Assembly (NCBI GenBank): GCA_965197565.1
Contig: CBDANK010000004.1
Span: 992,001-1,056,000, forward strand
Reading direction: 5' to 3'
Length of the DNA: 64,000 bases
Source: G963667675 sp965197565
GTDB taxonomy: Bacteria; Chloroflexota; Dehalococcoidia; Lucifugimonadales; UBA3495
Shown here: in pieces, positions 26,590 to 35,644 of the stretch
Position numbering within the stretch: position 1 is the first letter of the stretch
Layout: the number at the start of each line of letters is the position of its first letter
The notes under the pieces: model-generated
Databases searched by the model: none
What the model was told of the DNA's origin: nothing
What the model saw: the letters and a program-made list of their open reading frames with translations, nothing else
Made by a program: the position numbers and the translations under genes

Positions 26590-27602
26590 GTGCTTCACAA
26601 GTGGTCGAGACCGCGGAGCTTGTCCCAGCGCTGGGAGTGGTGGACCTGCCTCCCAGGCGGCACGTACTGGACCTGGACGATTTCTCCCAACCGGAAATCT
26701 CCGCAGTGTTGGAGTCCACTAAGGGTATGGCGGAGGTACTGGGCCGTGACATCAAGAAGGTCCCCACTCTTCGGGGTAGAGTCGTGGTTACTCTGTTTTA
26801 CGAGGCCAGCACCCGCACCCGTGTTTCCTTCGAAGAGGCGGGTAAAATCCTGAGTGCCGATGTTATAAATGTGTCAGCCTCGGCCAGCAGCGTCGAAAAG
26901 GGCGAGTCCCTGCTCAATACCGGGCTGACGCTCCAGGCTATGGGAGTTGACATAATTGTCATACGCCATCCCCATTCCGGCGCTCCCTATCTCCTGGCGC
27001 GGAACTTGGAGCGGGTGGGGGTAATCAACGGCGGCGACGGCATTCACGCCCACCCAACTCAGGCGTTGCTGGATTTGTATACGGTGCAACAAAACCTGGG
27101 AAGGATTGAAGGACTGAAGATTGTCATCGTTGGCGATGTACTGCACAGCCGGGTGGCCCGGTCTAACCTTTGGGGCTTTACCAAAATGGGGGCTAGAATA
27201 GTCCTGTGCGGCCCGGCGACTTTGATGCCCTTGGACCTGCTTCGGCGCCGCCGTGATGCTGCTGTTCCAGCATCGTTGGCGGCGGTAGAGGTGGACACCG
27301 ACCTTGACCGGGCCATTCAGGACGCCGACGTAGTCATGGCGCTAAGGTTGCAGTCGGAGCGGCAAGAAGCTGGGTTCCTACCCAGTATCCGGGAGTACAT
27401 CCGACGCTGGCAAGTGACCGAGCAGCGGCTGTCCCGAGCCGCGCCGTCGGTCATGGTAATGCACCCGGGTCCCATGAACGAGGGCATTGAGATAAGTACC
27501 GGCGTTGCCCACGGCGTAAGCTCGGCCATTGAAGCCCAGGTCAGCAACGGAGTGGCGGTGCGCATGGCCCTGCTCTATCACCTCTGCGGATGGAGGAAAT
27601 AG
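26586..27602 (+). CDS. pyrB: Aspartate carbamoyltransferase catalytic subunit
   Basis: PyrB joins carbamoyl phosphate and aspartate, the first committed step of UMP synthesis. The 338-residue protein has the carbamoyl-phosphate site STRTRVSFEEAG, HPHSGAPY, HPTQALLDLYTVQ and MHPGPMNEGIEI. The N-terminus is about 20 residues longer than usual (MSASQVVETAELVPALGVVDLPPRRH before VLDLDDFSQPEI), so translation could begin further in, but the ATGA overlap with pyrR favours the start given. No pyrI regulatory subunit is present, as in PyrR-controlled systems. Confidence 0.95.
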   Translation: MSASQVVETAELVPALGVVDLPPRRHVLDLDDFSQPEISAVLESTKGMAEVLGRDIKKVPTLRGRVVVTLFYEASTRTRVSFEEAGKILSADVINVSASASSVEKGESLLNTGLTLQAMGVDIIVIRHPHSGAPYLLARNLERVGVINGGDGIHAHPTQALLDLYTVQQNLGRIEGLKIVIVGDVLHSRVARSNLWGFTKMGARIVLCGPATLMPLDLLRRRRDAAVPASLAAVEVDTDLDRAIQDADVVMALRLQSERQEAGFLPSIREYIRRWQVTEQRLSRAAPSVMVMHPGPMNEGIEISTGVAHGVSSAIEAQVSNGVAVRMALLYHLCGWRK

Positions 27603-27603
27603 C

Positions 27604-28944
27604 GTGGGCTCTGCGACTATTTTGATAAAAGGCCCCCATGTCATAGACCCAGGCCGGGGTTTGGATGAGGTATCGGACATCCTGGTGCGAGACGGCATTA
27701 TTGCGGCCGTCGGCCCTATCCTTTCCAATCAAGCGCCGGAGGGTTGCCGCGTCATTCACGCTGGGGGCCTGGTGGCCAGCCCCGGCTTCGTCGACGTTCA
27801 TTGCCACCTCCGGGAGCCGGGCTTCGAATACAAAGAGACCATCGCCACCGGCACCCGGGCCGCGGCCCGCGGCGGCTTTTCAACCGTCTGTTGTATGCCC
27901 AATACCGAACCGGCTATCGACAATGCGGCTGTGGTTGACTTGATTCACCGTCGTTGCCGGGAGGATGCGGTGGTGCGAGTCTATCCCATCGGTTGCATCA
28001 CCAAGGGACGCCGCGGTAAGGAACTGGCCGACATGGAGGAGTTGGCTAAAGCCGGTGTAGTGGCCTTCAGCGACGATGGAGACCCGGTATACGACCCCAA
28101 CTTGATGAGGCTGGCCCTGACTTACAGCACCGATCTGGCGCTCCCCATCATCAACCATTGCCAGGAGCCCTCTCTTTCCCGAAACGGGGTGATGGCCGAA
28201 GGCTGGGCTGCCACTCGGTTGGGCCTGCCCGGCATCCCGGCCGCCGCCGAAGAAACGATGATGGCCAGGGACATCTCCTTGGCGGAGTTGGTCGGCGGCC
28301 GGTTGCACTTGGCCCACATGAGCACCGCCGGCAGCGTGCCGCTATTGCAACAGGCCAGGCACAGGAGAGTAATGGTAACCGGGGAGGTGTGTCCTCATCA
28401 TCTGACTATTACCGACCAGTGGGCATTAGGAAACAAAGGTTCGGATAGTCCGGAGGCCGGCCATTTCGCTTACGATACATCCACCAAAGTTTATCCTCCG
28501 CTGAGGAGCCGGGAGGATGCCACGGCCCTCGCTCAAGGACTGGTTGACGGCGTAATTGATTGCATTGCCACCGACCACGCTCCCCATGAACCGGCCTCCA
28601 AGCAAGTAACCTACCCTGAGGCTGCCTTCGGTATCAGCGTCCTTGAGACCGCCTTGGGCTCATCGTTGCAACTGGTCCACTCGGGCCAAATGACATTAGC
28701 CGCCTTGGTGGAGCGAATGACGGTGGGTCCAGCACGAATCCTAGGACCTTCCTTCGCGGAGCTAGCGACTTTGCAGCCTGGCACCCCCGCAGATATTGTG
28801 CTCTTCGACCCGGACCGAGAATGGCTGGTCGATGCACAGGAGTTTGAGTCGAAGGGAAAAAATACGCCACTGCAAGGCAGCAGATTGAAGGGCAAAGTGG
28901 TGTCGACCCTGGTGCAGGGACAAGTGGTGTTTCAAGATGGCTGA
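27604..28944 (+). CDS. pyrC: Dihydroorotase (class I)
   Basis: PyrC cyclises carbamoyl-aspartate to dihydroorotate. The 446-residue class I enzyme shows the metal site DVHCHLREPGFEYKET, GFSTVCCMPNTEPAIDN, the further His in LALPIINHCQE, HLAHMSTAGSV, and the conserved TDHAPHEP. I chose GTG 27604 because GGAGG lies seven bases upstream and the family's first strand (ATILIKGPHVIDPGRGLDEV) follows at once; an in-frame ATG at 27529 would overlap pyrB by 74 bp. The end overlaps carA by eight bases. Confidence 0.94.
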   Translation: MGSATILIKGPHVIDPGRGLDEVSDILVRDGIIAAVGPILSNQAPEGCRVIHAGGLVASPGFVDVHCHLREPGFEYKETIATGTRAAARGGFSTVCCMPNTEPAIDNAAVVDLIHRRCREDAVVRVYPIGCITKGRRGKELADMEELAKAGVVAFSDDGDPVYDPNLMRLALTYSTDLALPIINHCQEPSLSRNGVMAEGWAATRLGLPGIPAAAEETMMARDISLAELVGGRLHLAHMSTAGSVPLLQQARHRRVMVTGEVCPHHLTITDQWALGNKGSDSPEAGHFAYDTSTKVYPPLRSREDATALAQGLVDGVIDCIATDHAPHEPASKQVTYPEAAFGISVLETALGSSLQLVHSGQMTLAALVERMTVGPARILGPSFAELATLQPGTPADIVLFDPDREWLVDAQEFESKGKNTPLQGSRLKGKVVSTLVQGQVVFQDG

Positions 28945-30052
28945 CCGCTATTCAAAAGCCTGGTTGGTGTTGGAAGACGGTTCTATTTACCCAGGGAGGA
29001 CCTTTGGCGCAGAAGCCGAGGCTCATGGCGAGGTTGTTTTCAATACCAGCATGACCGGTTACCAAGAAGTGCTGACAGACCCATCTTATGCCGGGCAACT
29101 GGTCACTCTTACTTATCCTCTGGTAGGCAACTATGGCATAAGTGAAGATCACTTTGAGTCCAAGCGGATTCAAACGGCGGGCCTTATCGTACGGGAGCAC
29201 TGCGAGCTACCCAGTCACGGCCTGAGCAAACGGACGCTTCACGAATTCCTCGCCTCCCAGGGAGTCCCCGGCCTCAGTGGCGTGGATACGCGGGCAATCA
29301 CCCGCCGCCTGCGCGACCGGGGTGTCATGATGGGGCTCATTACCCAGGACCCTCCAGAATCGGCTTTGGCCCGGTTGGCTGTAATGCCCCGTTACGAGGA
29401 CTTGGACTTCGTAAGCACTGTTACTACAGAACAAAGCTATAGCTGGGACACACCCTCGGAAGCATGTGGCGAGAGAAGCAAGTACCGGGTCATAGTGGCC
29501 GACTGGGGCCTCAAGTACAATATTCTGCGTCTGCTGCGGAAACGTGGCTGCGAAGTGATAGCGGTCCCTGCCGCCACTCCGGCGAAGGACCTGCTTGCCC
29601 TGAATCCTTCGGGGATACTGCTGTCGCCGGGACCGGGTGACCCGCAATTGCTCGATTACTTGGTAAACAACGTCCGCGATTTATTGGGCCGGGTGCCTAT
29701 TATGGGCATCTGCCTGGGCCATCAAATCGCCGCTCTCGCCCTGGGTGCTCAGGCGTACAAGCTAAAATTCGGACATCGTGGCGGCAACCATCCGGTCAAG
29801 GACTTGAGCACCGGCAGAGTTTACATAACCGCACAAAATCACGGGTATGCAATCAGCGCCGAATCTTTGCCAAACGGCCTGGAAGTCACTCATCTAAACC
29901 TGAATGATGACACCATCGAAGGGCTGAGACACAAAGACATTCCGCTGTTTACGATTCAGTACCATTCCGAAGCGGCCCCGGGGCCCCAGGATAACGAGTA
30001 TCTGTTTGACCGGTTCTTGCAAATGATGCAAGAGTGCGGCGCCACGGGCTAA
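28937..30052 (+). CDS. carA: Carbamoyl-phosphate synthase small (glutaminase) subunit
   Basis: CarA supplies ammonia from glutamine to CarB. The 371-residue protein begins KAWLVLEDGSIYPGRTFGAEAEAHGEVVFNTSMTGYQEVLTDPSYAGQ, the family's N-terminal domain. The class I amidotransferase follows, with the nucleophile Cys in MGICLGHQIAALALG and the His-Glu pair in TIQYHSEAAPGPQDN. The start overlaps pyrC by eight bases. Unusually, carB does not follow directly: a 138-residue unknown gene lies between the two. Confidence 0.95.
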   Translation: MADRYSKAWLVLEDGSIYPGRTFGAEAEAHGEVVFNTSMTGYQEVLTDPSYAGQLVTLTYPLVGNYGISEDHFESKRIQTAGLIVREHCELPSHGLSKRTLHEFLASQGVPGLSGVDTRAITRRLRDRGVMMGLITQDPPESALARLAVMPRYEDLDFVSTVTTEQSYSWDTPSEACGERSKYRVIVADWGLKYNILRLLRKRGCEVIAVPAATPAKDLLALNPSGILLSPGPGDPQLLDYLVNNVRDLLGRVPIMGICLGHQIAALALGAQAYKLKFGHRGGNHPVKDLSTGRVYITAQNHGYAISAESLPNGLEVTHLNLNDDTIEGLRHKDIPLFTIQYHSEAAPGPQDNEYLFDRFLQMMQECGATG

Positions 30053-30058
30053 AAGTGG

Positions 30059-30080
30059 GACGTATTGCCTCTAATACGTC
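30059..30080 (+). other. Hairpin just after carA
   Basis: GACGTATT pairs with AATACGTC over eight perfect base pairs around a six-base loop, seven bases after the carA stop. There is no T-run, so it is more likely an mRNA-processing or stability element than a terminator. It begins the 189-bp gap before the unknown gene in the operon. Confidence 0.45.
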
Positions 30081-30241
30081 TGGTAGAGGGGACTGTCTCC
30101 CGTGGTATCCTGTTGGGAGCCAGTGTTGGAAGCTCACGCTGGAAAAAGCCCAGACCAGCACCGGCGCCCCGACGGTTTCGCGGGTTTCTTTGAGGGTGTT
30201 CGACATATTCTGCAGTTCTTGCATTATTTGGAGGTTATTCA

Positions 30242-30658
30242 ATGTCTTCCTTCACCAGGGTGTTGTTAGAGGAGGGGATGGAAGTAGAGTTGCCAACCAA
30301 CCTATCGGAAATTATCGGAATACTGGACAAAGAGGTGCCCCATTTCACTTGTGAGGGCCATGGATATTCAGTGATACCCGGTAAAGGGACTCTTGGGCGG
30401 AGGTGGGACTTGGTGGTTAAACACTTCGACTACGAAGACCGTAAAACCCTTCCTTCATCGTTGGGGCGGGTCGAGTTGGAGACGCTGGACAGAAACCATG
30501 TTCAGCTTAGGGTGCCGCCCCGCGCTGAACAAGAAATCAATTATTCGCCTGAAGGCGATCCCGACGGACGGTTCTTTGGCGCGTTTGTTTACCAAACGCT
30601 CAACGTTTTGCAGCAGCACAAGCTGATTAACCTTCCCGGCGTTCTGCCAACGGTGTAA
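30242..30658 (+). CDS. Hypothetical protein between carA and carB, 138 aa
   Basis: I do not recognise this protein. It begins MSSFTRVLLEEGMEVELPTNLSEIIGILDKEVPHFTCEGHG with GGAGG eight bases before the ATG. Predicted content is mixed alpha/beta, with no cysteine motif, signal peptide or membrane helix. The C-terminal FFGAFVYQTLNVLQQHKLINLPGVLPTV is the most hydrophobic part. It is 189 bp after carA and 80 bp before carB, in the same direction, inside an otherwise standard pyrimidine operon, so a role linked to carbamoyl phosphate or simple co-regulation is possible (inference). Confidence 0.65.
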   Translation: MSSFTRVLLEEGMEVELPTNLSEIIGILDKEVPHFTCEGHGYSVIPGKGTLGRRWDLVVKHFDYEDRKTLPSSLGRVELETLDRNHVQLRVPPRAEQEINYSPEGDPDGRFFGAFVYQTLNVLQQHKLINLPGVLPTV

Positions 30659-30738
30659 CCTGTAAAGCAAGCTGCCCTAAAGCCGGTTTTCCAGGCAAGG
30701 CGCAGGCCGTCAAGATTTACCTACGGGGCGACCCCTAG

Positions 30739-33700
30739 ATGAGTTCCAAGGAGGCGCACATTTCCAATAGGCCGGAAAAAGTGCTGGTCATCGGTTCCGG
30801 CCCTATTCTCATCGGCCAAGCCGCAGAATTCGATTACGCCGGCACCCAGGCTTGCAAAGCCCTGCGCGAGGAGGGAGTTGAGACTGTTCTAGTCAACTCC
30901 AATCCCGCTACTATCATGACCGATCAGGGGATCGCCGACCGGATCTACATCGAGCCTCTGACTGTGGATGTGTTGGAGCGGATCATAGCGCGGGAAGGGC
31001 CGGAGGGCATATTGCCCACGCTGGGCGGGCAGACCGGCCTCAACCTTGCCGTGGCGCTGGCGGACGCCGGCGTGCTGGAAAAGTACGGGGTCCGGCTGTT
31101 GGGCACTCCACTGGAGACCATTCGCAAGTCGGAAGACCGGAGCTTCTTCCGTAGTTTCCTCCACGAATTGGGTGAGCCCGAGCCCCGCAACTTGACCGTA
31201 TCCTCTCTGTCAGAGGCCCGGAAATTGGCCGGAGAGATCGGACTGCCTTTGGTGGTGCGCCCCGCCTATACTCTTGGAGGGAGCGGCGGCGGAATAGCCA
31301 ATAACTGGGAAGAGCTGGAAGCAATCGTTCGCACCGGGTTGGCGGCCAGCCCCATATCCCAAGTGCTTTTAGAGAGGTCCTTGGTTGGCTGGAAGGAAAT
31401 CGAATATGAGGTGATGCGGGACGGTTCGGATAACTGCATCACTGTATGCAACATGGAGAATCTGGACCCCATGGGGGTGCATACCGGGGACAGCATAGTC
31501 GTTGCTCCCAGCCAAACTCTGACCGACAAAGAGTACCAGATGCTGCGCTCCGCCAGCCTGCGGATAATTCGCGGTCTGGGCATAGAGGGCGGCTGTAATA
31601 TCCAGTTCGCATTACAACCGCATCCCCAGATAGCTGAATCCTTGAGCGCAGAGTGGCAGGCAGAGTCGCCCTACTACGTTATAGAGGTCAATCCCCGGGT
31701 GAGCCGCAGCTCTGCCCTGGCCAGCAAGGCCACCGGCTATCCCATCGCCCGGGTGGCGGCCAAGATCGCGGTTGGGAAGAGACTTGACGATATCGCCAAT
31801 GCGGTTACCAGCATGACCAAGGCCGCCTTCGAGCCTGCTCTAGACTACTGTGTGGTGAAGTTTCCCCGGTGGCCTTTCGACAAATTCCCCCACGGCGACC
31901 GTAGCACCACCACCCAGATGAAAGCCACAGGGGAGGTCATGGTCATTGACCGGTCTTTTGAGGCCGCTCTTCAAAAAGCGGCCCGCTCCCTGGAGATCGG
32001 TAACCGTACCCTACTTTGGGAAGACCCATCCTGGCGCAGTGGAGGTGATTTTTCTCTGGACCGGCTGCCCCTGGGGCCCAACGACCTGCGCTTGTGGGCT
32101 ATCATGGCCGCTCTGCGGCGGCATGCAAGCACCGAAACTCTGGTGCAAAGCACTCAAATAGACCCCTGGTTTATCAATGCTTTAGAGAGAATAGTAGGTA
32201 TGGAACGCCGGTTGCTCTCTGAAGGTCTGACGCCCGATTTGTTGTTGCGCGCCAAACGCTTGGGATTCTCCGACGAGCAGGTGGGCACCCTGGCAGACAT
32301 GCTGCCGGAGCAAGTGCGCAATCTGCGTCATCAATGGGACCTTCGTCCGGTATACAAGATGGTGGATACTTGCGCCGCCGAGTTCGAAGCGGTTACTCCC
32401 TACTATTACAGCACTTATGACCAGGAGAACGAGGCCCCGCCCCTGCCCGGCAAAAAGGCTGTGGTGATCGGGAGCGGCCCCATCCGTATCGGTCAGGGTA
32501 TCGAGTTTGACTACTGCAGCGTCCACGCCGCATGGGCCTTATCCCAGCAGGGTGTATCCAGCATCATGGTGAACTCCAACCCGGAGACAGTCTCCACGGA
32601 CTTTGACTCCAGCGACCGGCTGTACTTCGAGCCCTTGGACGAGGAGGCGGTGCGGGACATCCTGGAAAACGAGACAGTGGATGACCAGCCGCCGCCGACG
32701 GTGGTCCAATTCGGGGGCCAAACGGCCATTGACCTATCGCAGAAGCTGGCTGCGGCCGGCCTGCCCATCCTGGGTTCAAGCGCCGAAGCCATCGATATCG
32801 CCTCCGACCGTCATAAATTTGAAGAGTTTATGGCCCGCTTGGGCATACCTCAGCCGCCGGGTGCGGCGGTGACTTCGGTAGAAGAAGCCCTGCAAGTCGC
32901 TCAAAACATAGGATACCCGGCGGTAGTCCGGCCCAGCTACGTTCTGGGAGGTCGGGCCATGGAAATCGTTCAGAACGCAACGGAGTTGATTCGATATTTG
33001 ACCGCCGCCACCGAATTGAGTCCAGACAAGCCCGTGCTCATAGACCGGTACATGGAAGGTAAAGAGTGCGAGGTCGACGTTGTTTGCGATGGAGAGCGGG
33101 TGCTGATTCCAGGCATCATGGAGCACATCGAGCGGGCCGGCGTGCACAGCGGCGACTCCATGGCCATCTATCCGGGGTTGAATCTCACCGATGAAGAGGT
33201 GTCCACCATCGTCGACTACGCGACCCGCATCGGGCTTGCCTTGAAGGTCCGGGGCCTCATGAACGTCCAATTTGTCATCCACGGCGGCCCTGCCTACCGC
33301 AGCCCCCATCTGCCCTTGCAAAACAATCAAAACGCTTCCGTCTATGTGCTGGAGGTGAACCCCAGAGGAAGCCGCACTATACCCTTCATTTCCAAGGTGA
33401 CTGGCGTGCCGGTGGCGGGGGTTGCCACAGGGGTGATGCTGGGCCGGAGCCTGTCAGAGCAAGGCTACTCTGGGGGCCTGTGGCCTACCCAAAACCTGGT
33501 GGGGATCAAAGCGCCGGTGTTTTCTATGGCTAAACTGGTGGGAGTCGACTGGCACTTGGGCCCCGAGATGAAGTCCACCGGCGAGGTGATGGGTGTCGAC
33601 CGGAACTTTTCTAACGCCCTGTCCAAGGCCCTGCTGGCGGCCAATTTGAACCTAGAGACGGGGATGGGCATTTTGCTCAGCATTGCCGACCAGCACAAGG

Positions 33701-34065
33701 GCGAGGCGGTACACTTGGTGCGTGAATTGGAGCGTGCAGGATGCCAGCTCTACGCTACGGAAGGAACTGCGGCAATGATCGACGCCATGGGCGTGCCGGT
33801 CACCATGACTACCAAGAAGCTGTCAGAGGGTCACCCCAACGTGGTTGACATAATTGAAGATGGAAGCGTGGGGGCCGTGGTTAACACCGTTACGGAAGTA
33901 AGCTCGGTGCTGCGAGACGGCTACTTCATCCGGCGGGCTGCCGCCGAGCGCCAAGTGCCCTGCTTCACATCGTTGGACACGGCCCGGGCGGCGGTGGAAA
34001 GTCTGCTCATGAAGGGCGGCAACTATAGCGTCCTTTCCACCCAGGAGTACCTCAACGGGGCATAG
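30739..34065 (+). CDS. carB: Carbamoyl-phosphate synthase large subunit
   Basis: CarB makes carbamoyl phosphate from bicarbonate, ammonia and two ATP. The 1108-residue protein has the expected duplicated layout: VLVIGSGPILIGQAAEFDYAGTQACKAL opens the first half, VVIGSGPIRIGQGIEFDYCSVHAAWAL the second (about residue 574). The ATP-grasp signatures are VVRPAYTLGGSGGGIANNWEEL and VVRPSYVLGGRAMEIVQNATEL. The C-terminal MGS-like allosteric domain (AVHLVRELERAGCQLYATEGTAAMIDAMG) would bind UMP or another effector. The stop is nine bases from the convergent ornithine cyclodeaminase-family gene, with no terminator between. Confidence 0.96.
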   Translation: MSSKEAHISNRPEKVLVIGSGPILIGQAAEFDYAGTQACKALREEGVETVLVNSNPATIMTDQGIADRIYIEPLTVDVLERIIAREGPEGILPTLGGQTGLNLAVALADAGVLEKYGVRLLGTPLETIRKSEDRSFFRSFLHELGEPEPRNLTVSSLSEARKLAGEIGLPLVVRPAYTLGGSGGGIANNWEELEAIVRTGLAASPISQVLLERSLVGWKEIEYEVMRDGSDNCITVCNMENLDPMGVHTGDSIVVAPSQTLTDKEYQMLRSASLRIIRGLGIEGGCNIQFALQPHPQIAESLSAEWQAESPYYVIEVNPRVSRSSALASKATGYPIARVAAKIAVGKRLDDIANAVTSMTKAAFEPALDYCVVKFPRWPFDKFPHGDRSTTTQMKATGEVMVIDRSFEAALQKAARSLEIGNRTLLWEDPSWRSGGDFSLDRLPLGPNDLRLWAIMAALRRHASTETLVQSTQIDPWFINALERIVGMERRLLSEGLTPDLLLRAKRLGFSDEQVGTLADMLPEQVRNLRHQWDLRPVYKMVDTCAAEFEAVTPYYYSTYDQENEAPPLPGKKAVVIGSGPIRIGQGIEFDYCSVHAAWALSQQGVSSIMVNSNPETVSTDFDSSDRLYFEPLDEEAVRDILENETVDDQPPPTVVQFGGQTAIDLSQKLAAAGLPILGSSAEAIDIASDRHKFEEFMARLGIPQPPGAAVTSVEEALQVAQNIGYPAVVRPSYVLGGRAMEIVQNATELIRYLTAATELSPDKPVLIDRYMEGKECEVDVVCDGERVLIPGIMEHIERAGVHSGDSMAIYPGLNLTDEEVSTIVDYATRIGLALKVRGLMNVQFVIHGGPAYRSPHLPLQNNQNASVYVLEVNPRGSRTIPFISKVTGVPVAGVATGVMLGRSLSEQGYSGGLWPTQNLVGIKAPVFSMAKLVGVDWHLGPEMKSTGEVMGVDRNFSNALSKALLAANLNLETGMGILLSIADQHKGEAVHLVRELERAGCQLYATEGTAAMIDAMGVPVTMTTKKLSEGHPNVVDIIEDGSVGAVVNTVTEVSSVLRDGYFIRRAAAERQVPCFTSLDTARAAVESLLMKGGNYSVLSTQEYLNGA

Positions 34066-34074
34066 TCCACTCCT

Positions 34075-35028
34075 CTACCAGTCCATCTCCAGTCCCAGCC
34101 CGATGGCCTTGGCCCGGTCGTAGGTCAGCTTGGCGGCGGCTACATCGGCCACACCGGTGCCCATCAGCTTGACGTAAACTATCTGCTCTTTATCGTCCCG
34201 TCCTTGCACCACGCCAGCCACGACGTGGCGAAGTTCCAACACCTGGCTCCACTGCAACAGGCCCCGGTCGACGGCGCTGGCCATGTCTCCAGCTTCCAGA
34301 GCGGCTTGTTCCGTGGAGTCGACGAAAATCTTACCCGCCTGTTGAAAAGTAACGTCGTCAACTTCCTGCTCCCGCCAACTGGTGGGCCCGGCCCCCACCA
34401 CGGTGGCCCCAGGCTTCAACCAAGCTCCCTCAACCACCGGCGTCGTATTGGCTGCGATGCAGATAACGATGTCGCTGTCCTGGACCGCTTCCTGGTTCGT
34501 AGCAGCCGCTTTCACCTCGATTCCCAGTACCTGGGCAGTTGACCGAGCGAAAGCCTCCCGCCGGTCCGGGTTACGGCTGTAGACTTTTACTTTCTCCACC
34601 TCTCGGACCTTGCTCACCGCTTCCAGTTGGCTGGGAGCCTGACTGCCGGTGCCGATAATGCCGACGGTGGCTGGGCCTTGGTTGGCCAGGTGTTTCACTG
34701 CGACCCCGGTAGTGGCCCCCGTCCTCAGTTGGCCCAGCCGGTTGGCCTGAGTGTAGCAAAGAAGCTTGCCGGTGTCCGCTTCGTATAGGCTTACCTGAAA
34801 AGAGTAAGACTCCTTAGCCACAGTGAAAGTCTTAACTCCCAATAGTCCTTGGTCAAACAACCCTCCGCCCATCACGCCCAACATGCCGTCGCTGCCAATG
34901 ATCTTGCGCCGCGTTAGGTTATAGCTTTCACCGCGGCCGTAATGACGTTGCATCGACTCTATGGCCTCAAGCATGTCGTCCATCAAGACACACTGGTCAA
35001 CGTCTTCATCCTTCAAAAACAGCGTCAT
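34075..35028 (-). CDS. Ornithine cyclodeaminase / mu-crystallin family protein
   Basis: A 317-residue NAD(P)-dependent protein. Seen: AIESMQRHYGRGESYNLTRRKI, LLGVKTFTV, the substrate loop ANRLGQLRTGATTGVAVKHLANQGPATVGIIGTGSQAPSQLEAV with the Rossmann GTGSQA, then VYSRNPDRREAFARSTAQ and ICIAANTTPVVEGAWLKPGATVVGAGPTSWREQEVDD. The family includes ornithine cyclodeaminase, alanine dehydrogenase and delta-1-pyrroline-2-carboxylate reductase; the substrate is not decided here. It faces carB tail to tail. ATG start at 35028. Confidence 0.87.
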   Translation of the reverse strand: MTLFLKDEDVDQCVLMDDMLEAIESMQRHYGRGESYNLTRRKIIGSDGMLGVMGGGLFDQGLLGVKTFTVAKESYSFQVSLYEADTGKLLCYTQANRLGQLRTGATTGVAVKHLANQGPATVGIIGTGSQAPSQLEAVSKVREVEKVKVYSRNPDRREAFARSTAQVLGIEVKAAATNQEAVQDSDIVICIAANTTPVVEGAWLKPGATVVGAGPTSWREQEVDDVTFQQAGKIFVDSTEQAALEAGDMASAVDRGLLQWSQVLELRHVVAGVVQGRDDKEQIVYVKLMGTGVADVAAAKLTYDRAKAIGLGLEMDW

Positions 35029-35225
35029 TCTCTCCCAACCCTCCAGGACTTATGTTGGAATATCTATAGCCGGCACCAGTTTACCCCTGGGTACATTAGC
35101 GAGCAACAAGTAAGGAGGCGGGTCCGGCAAGTCAATGGACTTCAGGGACTTATCGAGCCCCGCAAGAGAGGACACGAGCAGTGCCGGGGTGGAAACGCTG
35201 AAGGCAACTCTGGAGACGGCTTCTG

Positions 35226-35471
35226 CTACCGGCCGCTGAAGTACTCCCGGTTTTTGCGGATGTAACTCCGCCACTTGGCGGGGACAGCAAACTCGTCGAA
35301 GATTGCGTTGACCGGGCAAACCGACACACAATAAGCGCAATCGATGCAGGTTACGGGGTCGATGTAGAACATGTCGTCTTCGTCGGTGGTCTCTATGCAG
35401 TCTACGGGACACACGTCAACGCAAGTGGCGTCTTTAACCCCGATACAGGGTTCCGTAATCACAAACGGCAT
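35226..35471 (-). CDS. 7Fe ferredoxin (3Fe-4S plus 4Fe-4S)
   Basis: An 81-residue electron carrier. The first cluster region reads C9-x7-C17-x3-C21-P-x2-C25 (PCIGVKDATCVDVCPVDC); the residue that would be a fourth ligand is not Cys, so a [3Fe-4S] site is expected. The second region, CIDCAYCVSVCP, gives a normal [4Fe-4S] site. The order and the tail NAIFDEFAVPAKWRSYI are those of FdxA-type seven-iron ferredoxins, though this one is shorter than Mycobacterium or Azotobacter members. It may serve the many flavoenzymes around. It is divergent from the LysR regulator. Confidence 0.9.
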   Translation of the reverse strand: MPFVITEPCIGVKDATCVDVCPVDCIETTDEDDMFYIDPVTCIDCAYCVSVCPVNAIFDEFAVPAKWRSYIRKNREYFSGR

Positions 35472-35566
35472 CGCATCACGCTGATGACGGTACCCAACTG
35501 TCCCCCTCTCGGCGGATAAAATCCCACCGGGCCAGCCGAAACCGAACTGCTATGGACAATTCTCAA

Positions 35567-35613
35567 TTTACCGCCTTATCTTGTCAAGGTATAATAGATG
35601 ATATATTATATCA
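35567..35613 (+). promoter_or_regulatory. Promoter and palindromic operator upstream of the LysR gene
   Basis: TTTACC (35567-35572), a 17-bp spacer and a perfect TATAAT (35590-35595) form a good sigma-70-type promoter toward the LysR gene. A second overlapping pair, TTGTCA (35581-35586) with TATTAT (35604-35609), also has a 17-bp spacer. A 15-bp perfect palindrome, TGATATA-T-TATATCA, covers 35599-35613. LysR regulators usually bind AT-rich dyads near their own promoter, so autoregulation is likely (inference). Confidence 0.65.
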
Positions 35614-35644
35614 AAAGTTTGAGTGTGATTAGGGGAGTTTCAGC

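Noticed and set aside
30053..30241. tRNA or small RNA gene after carA
   Set aside because: The hairpin at 30059-30080 does not extend to a cloverleaf, and there is no acceptor-stem match or T-loop motif.
35226..35471. Ferredoxin as an 8Fe (2[4Fe-4S]) type
   Set aside because: The first motif is C-x7-C-x3-C-P, lacking the extra cysteine of CxxCxxC, so the 7Fe type is preferred.
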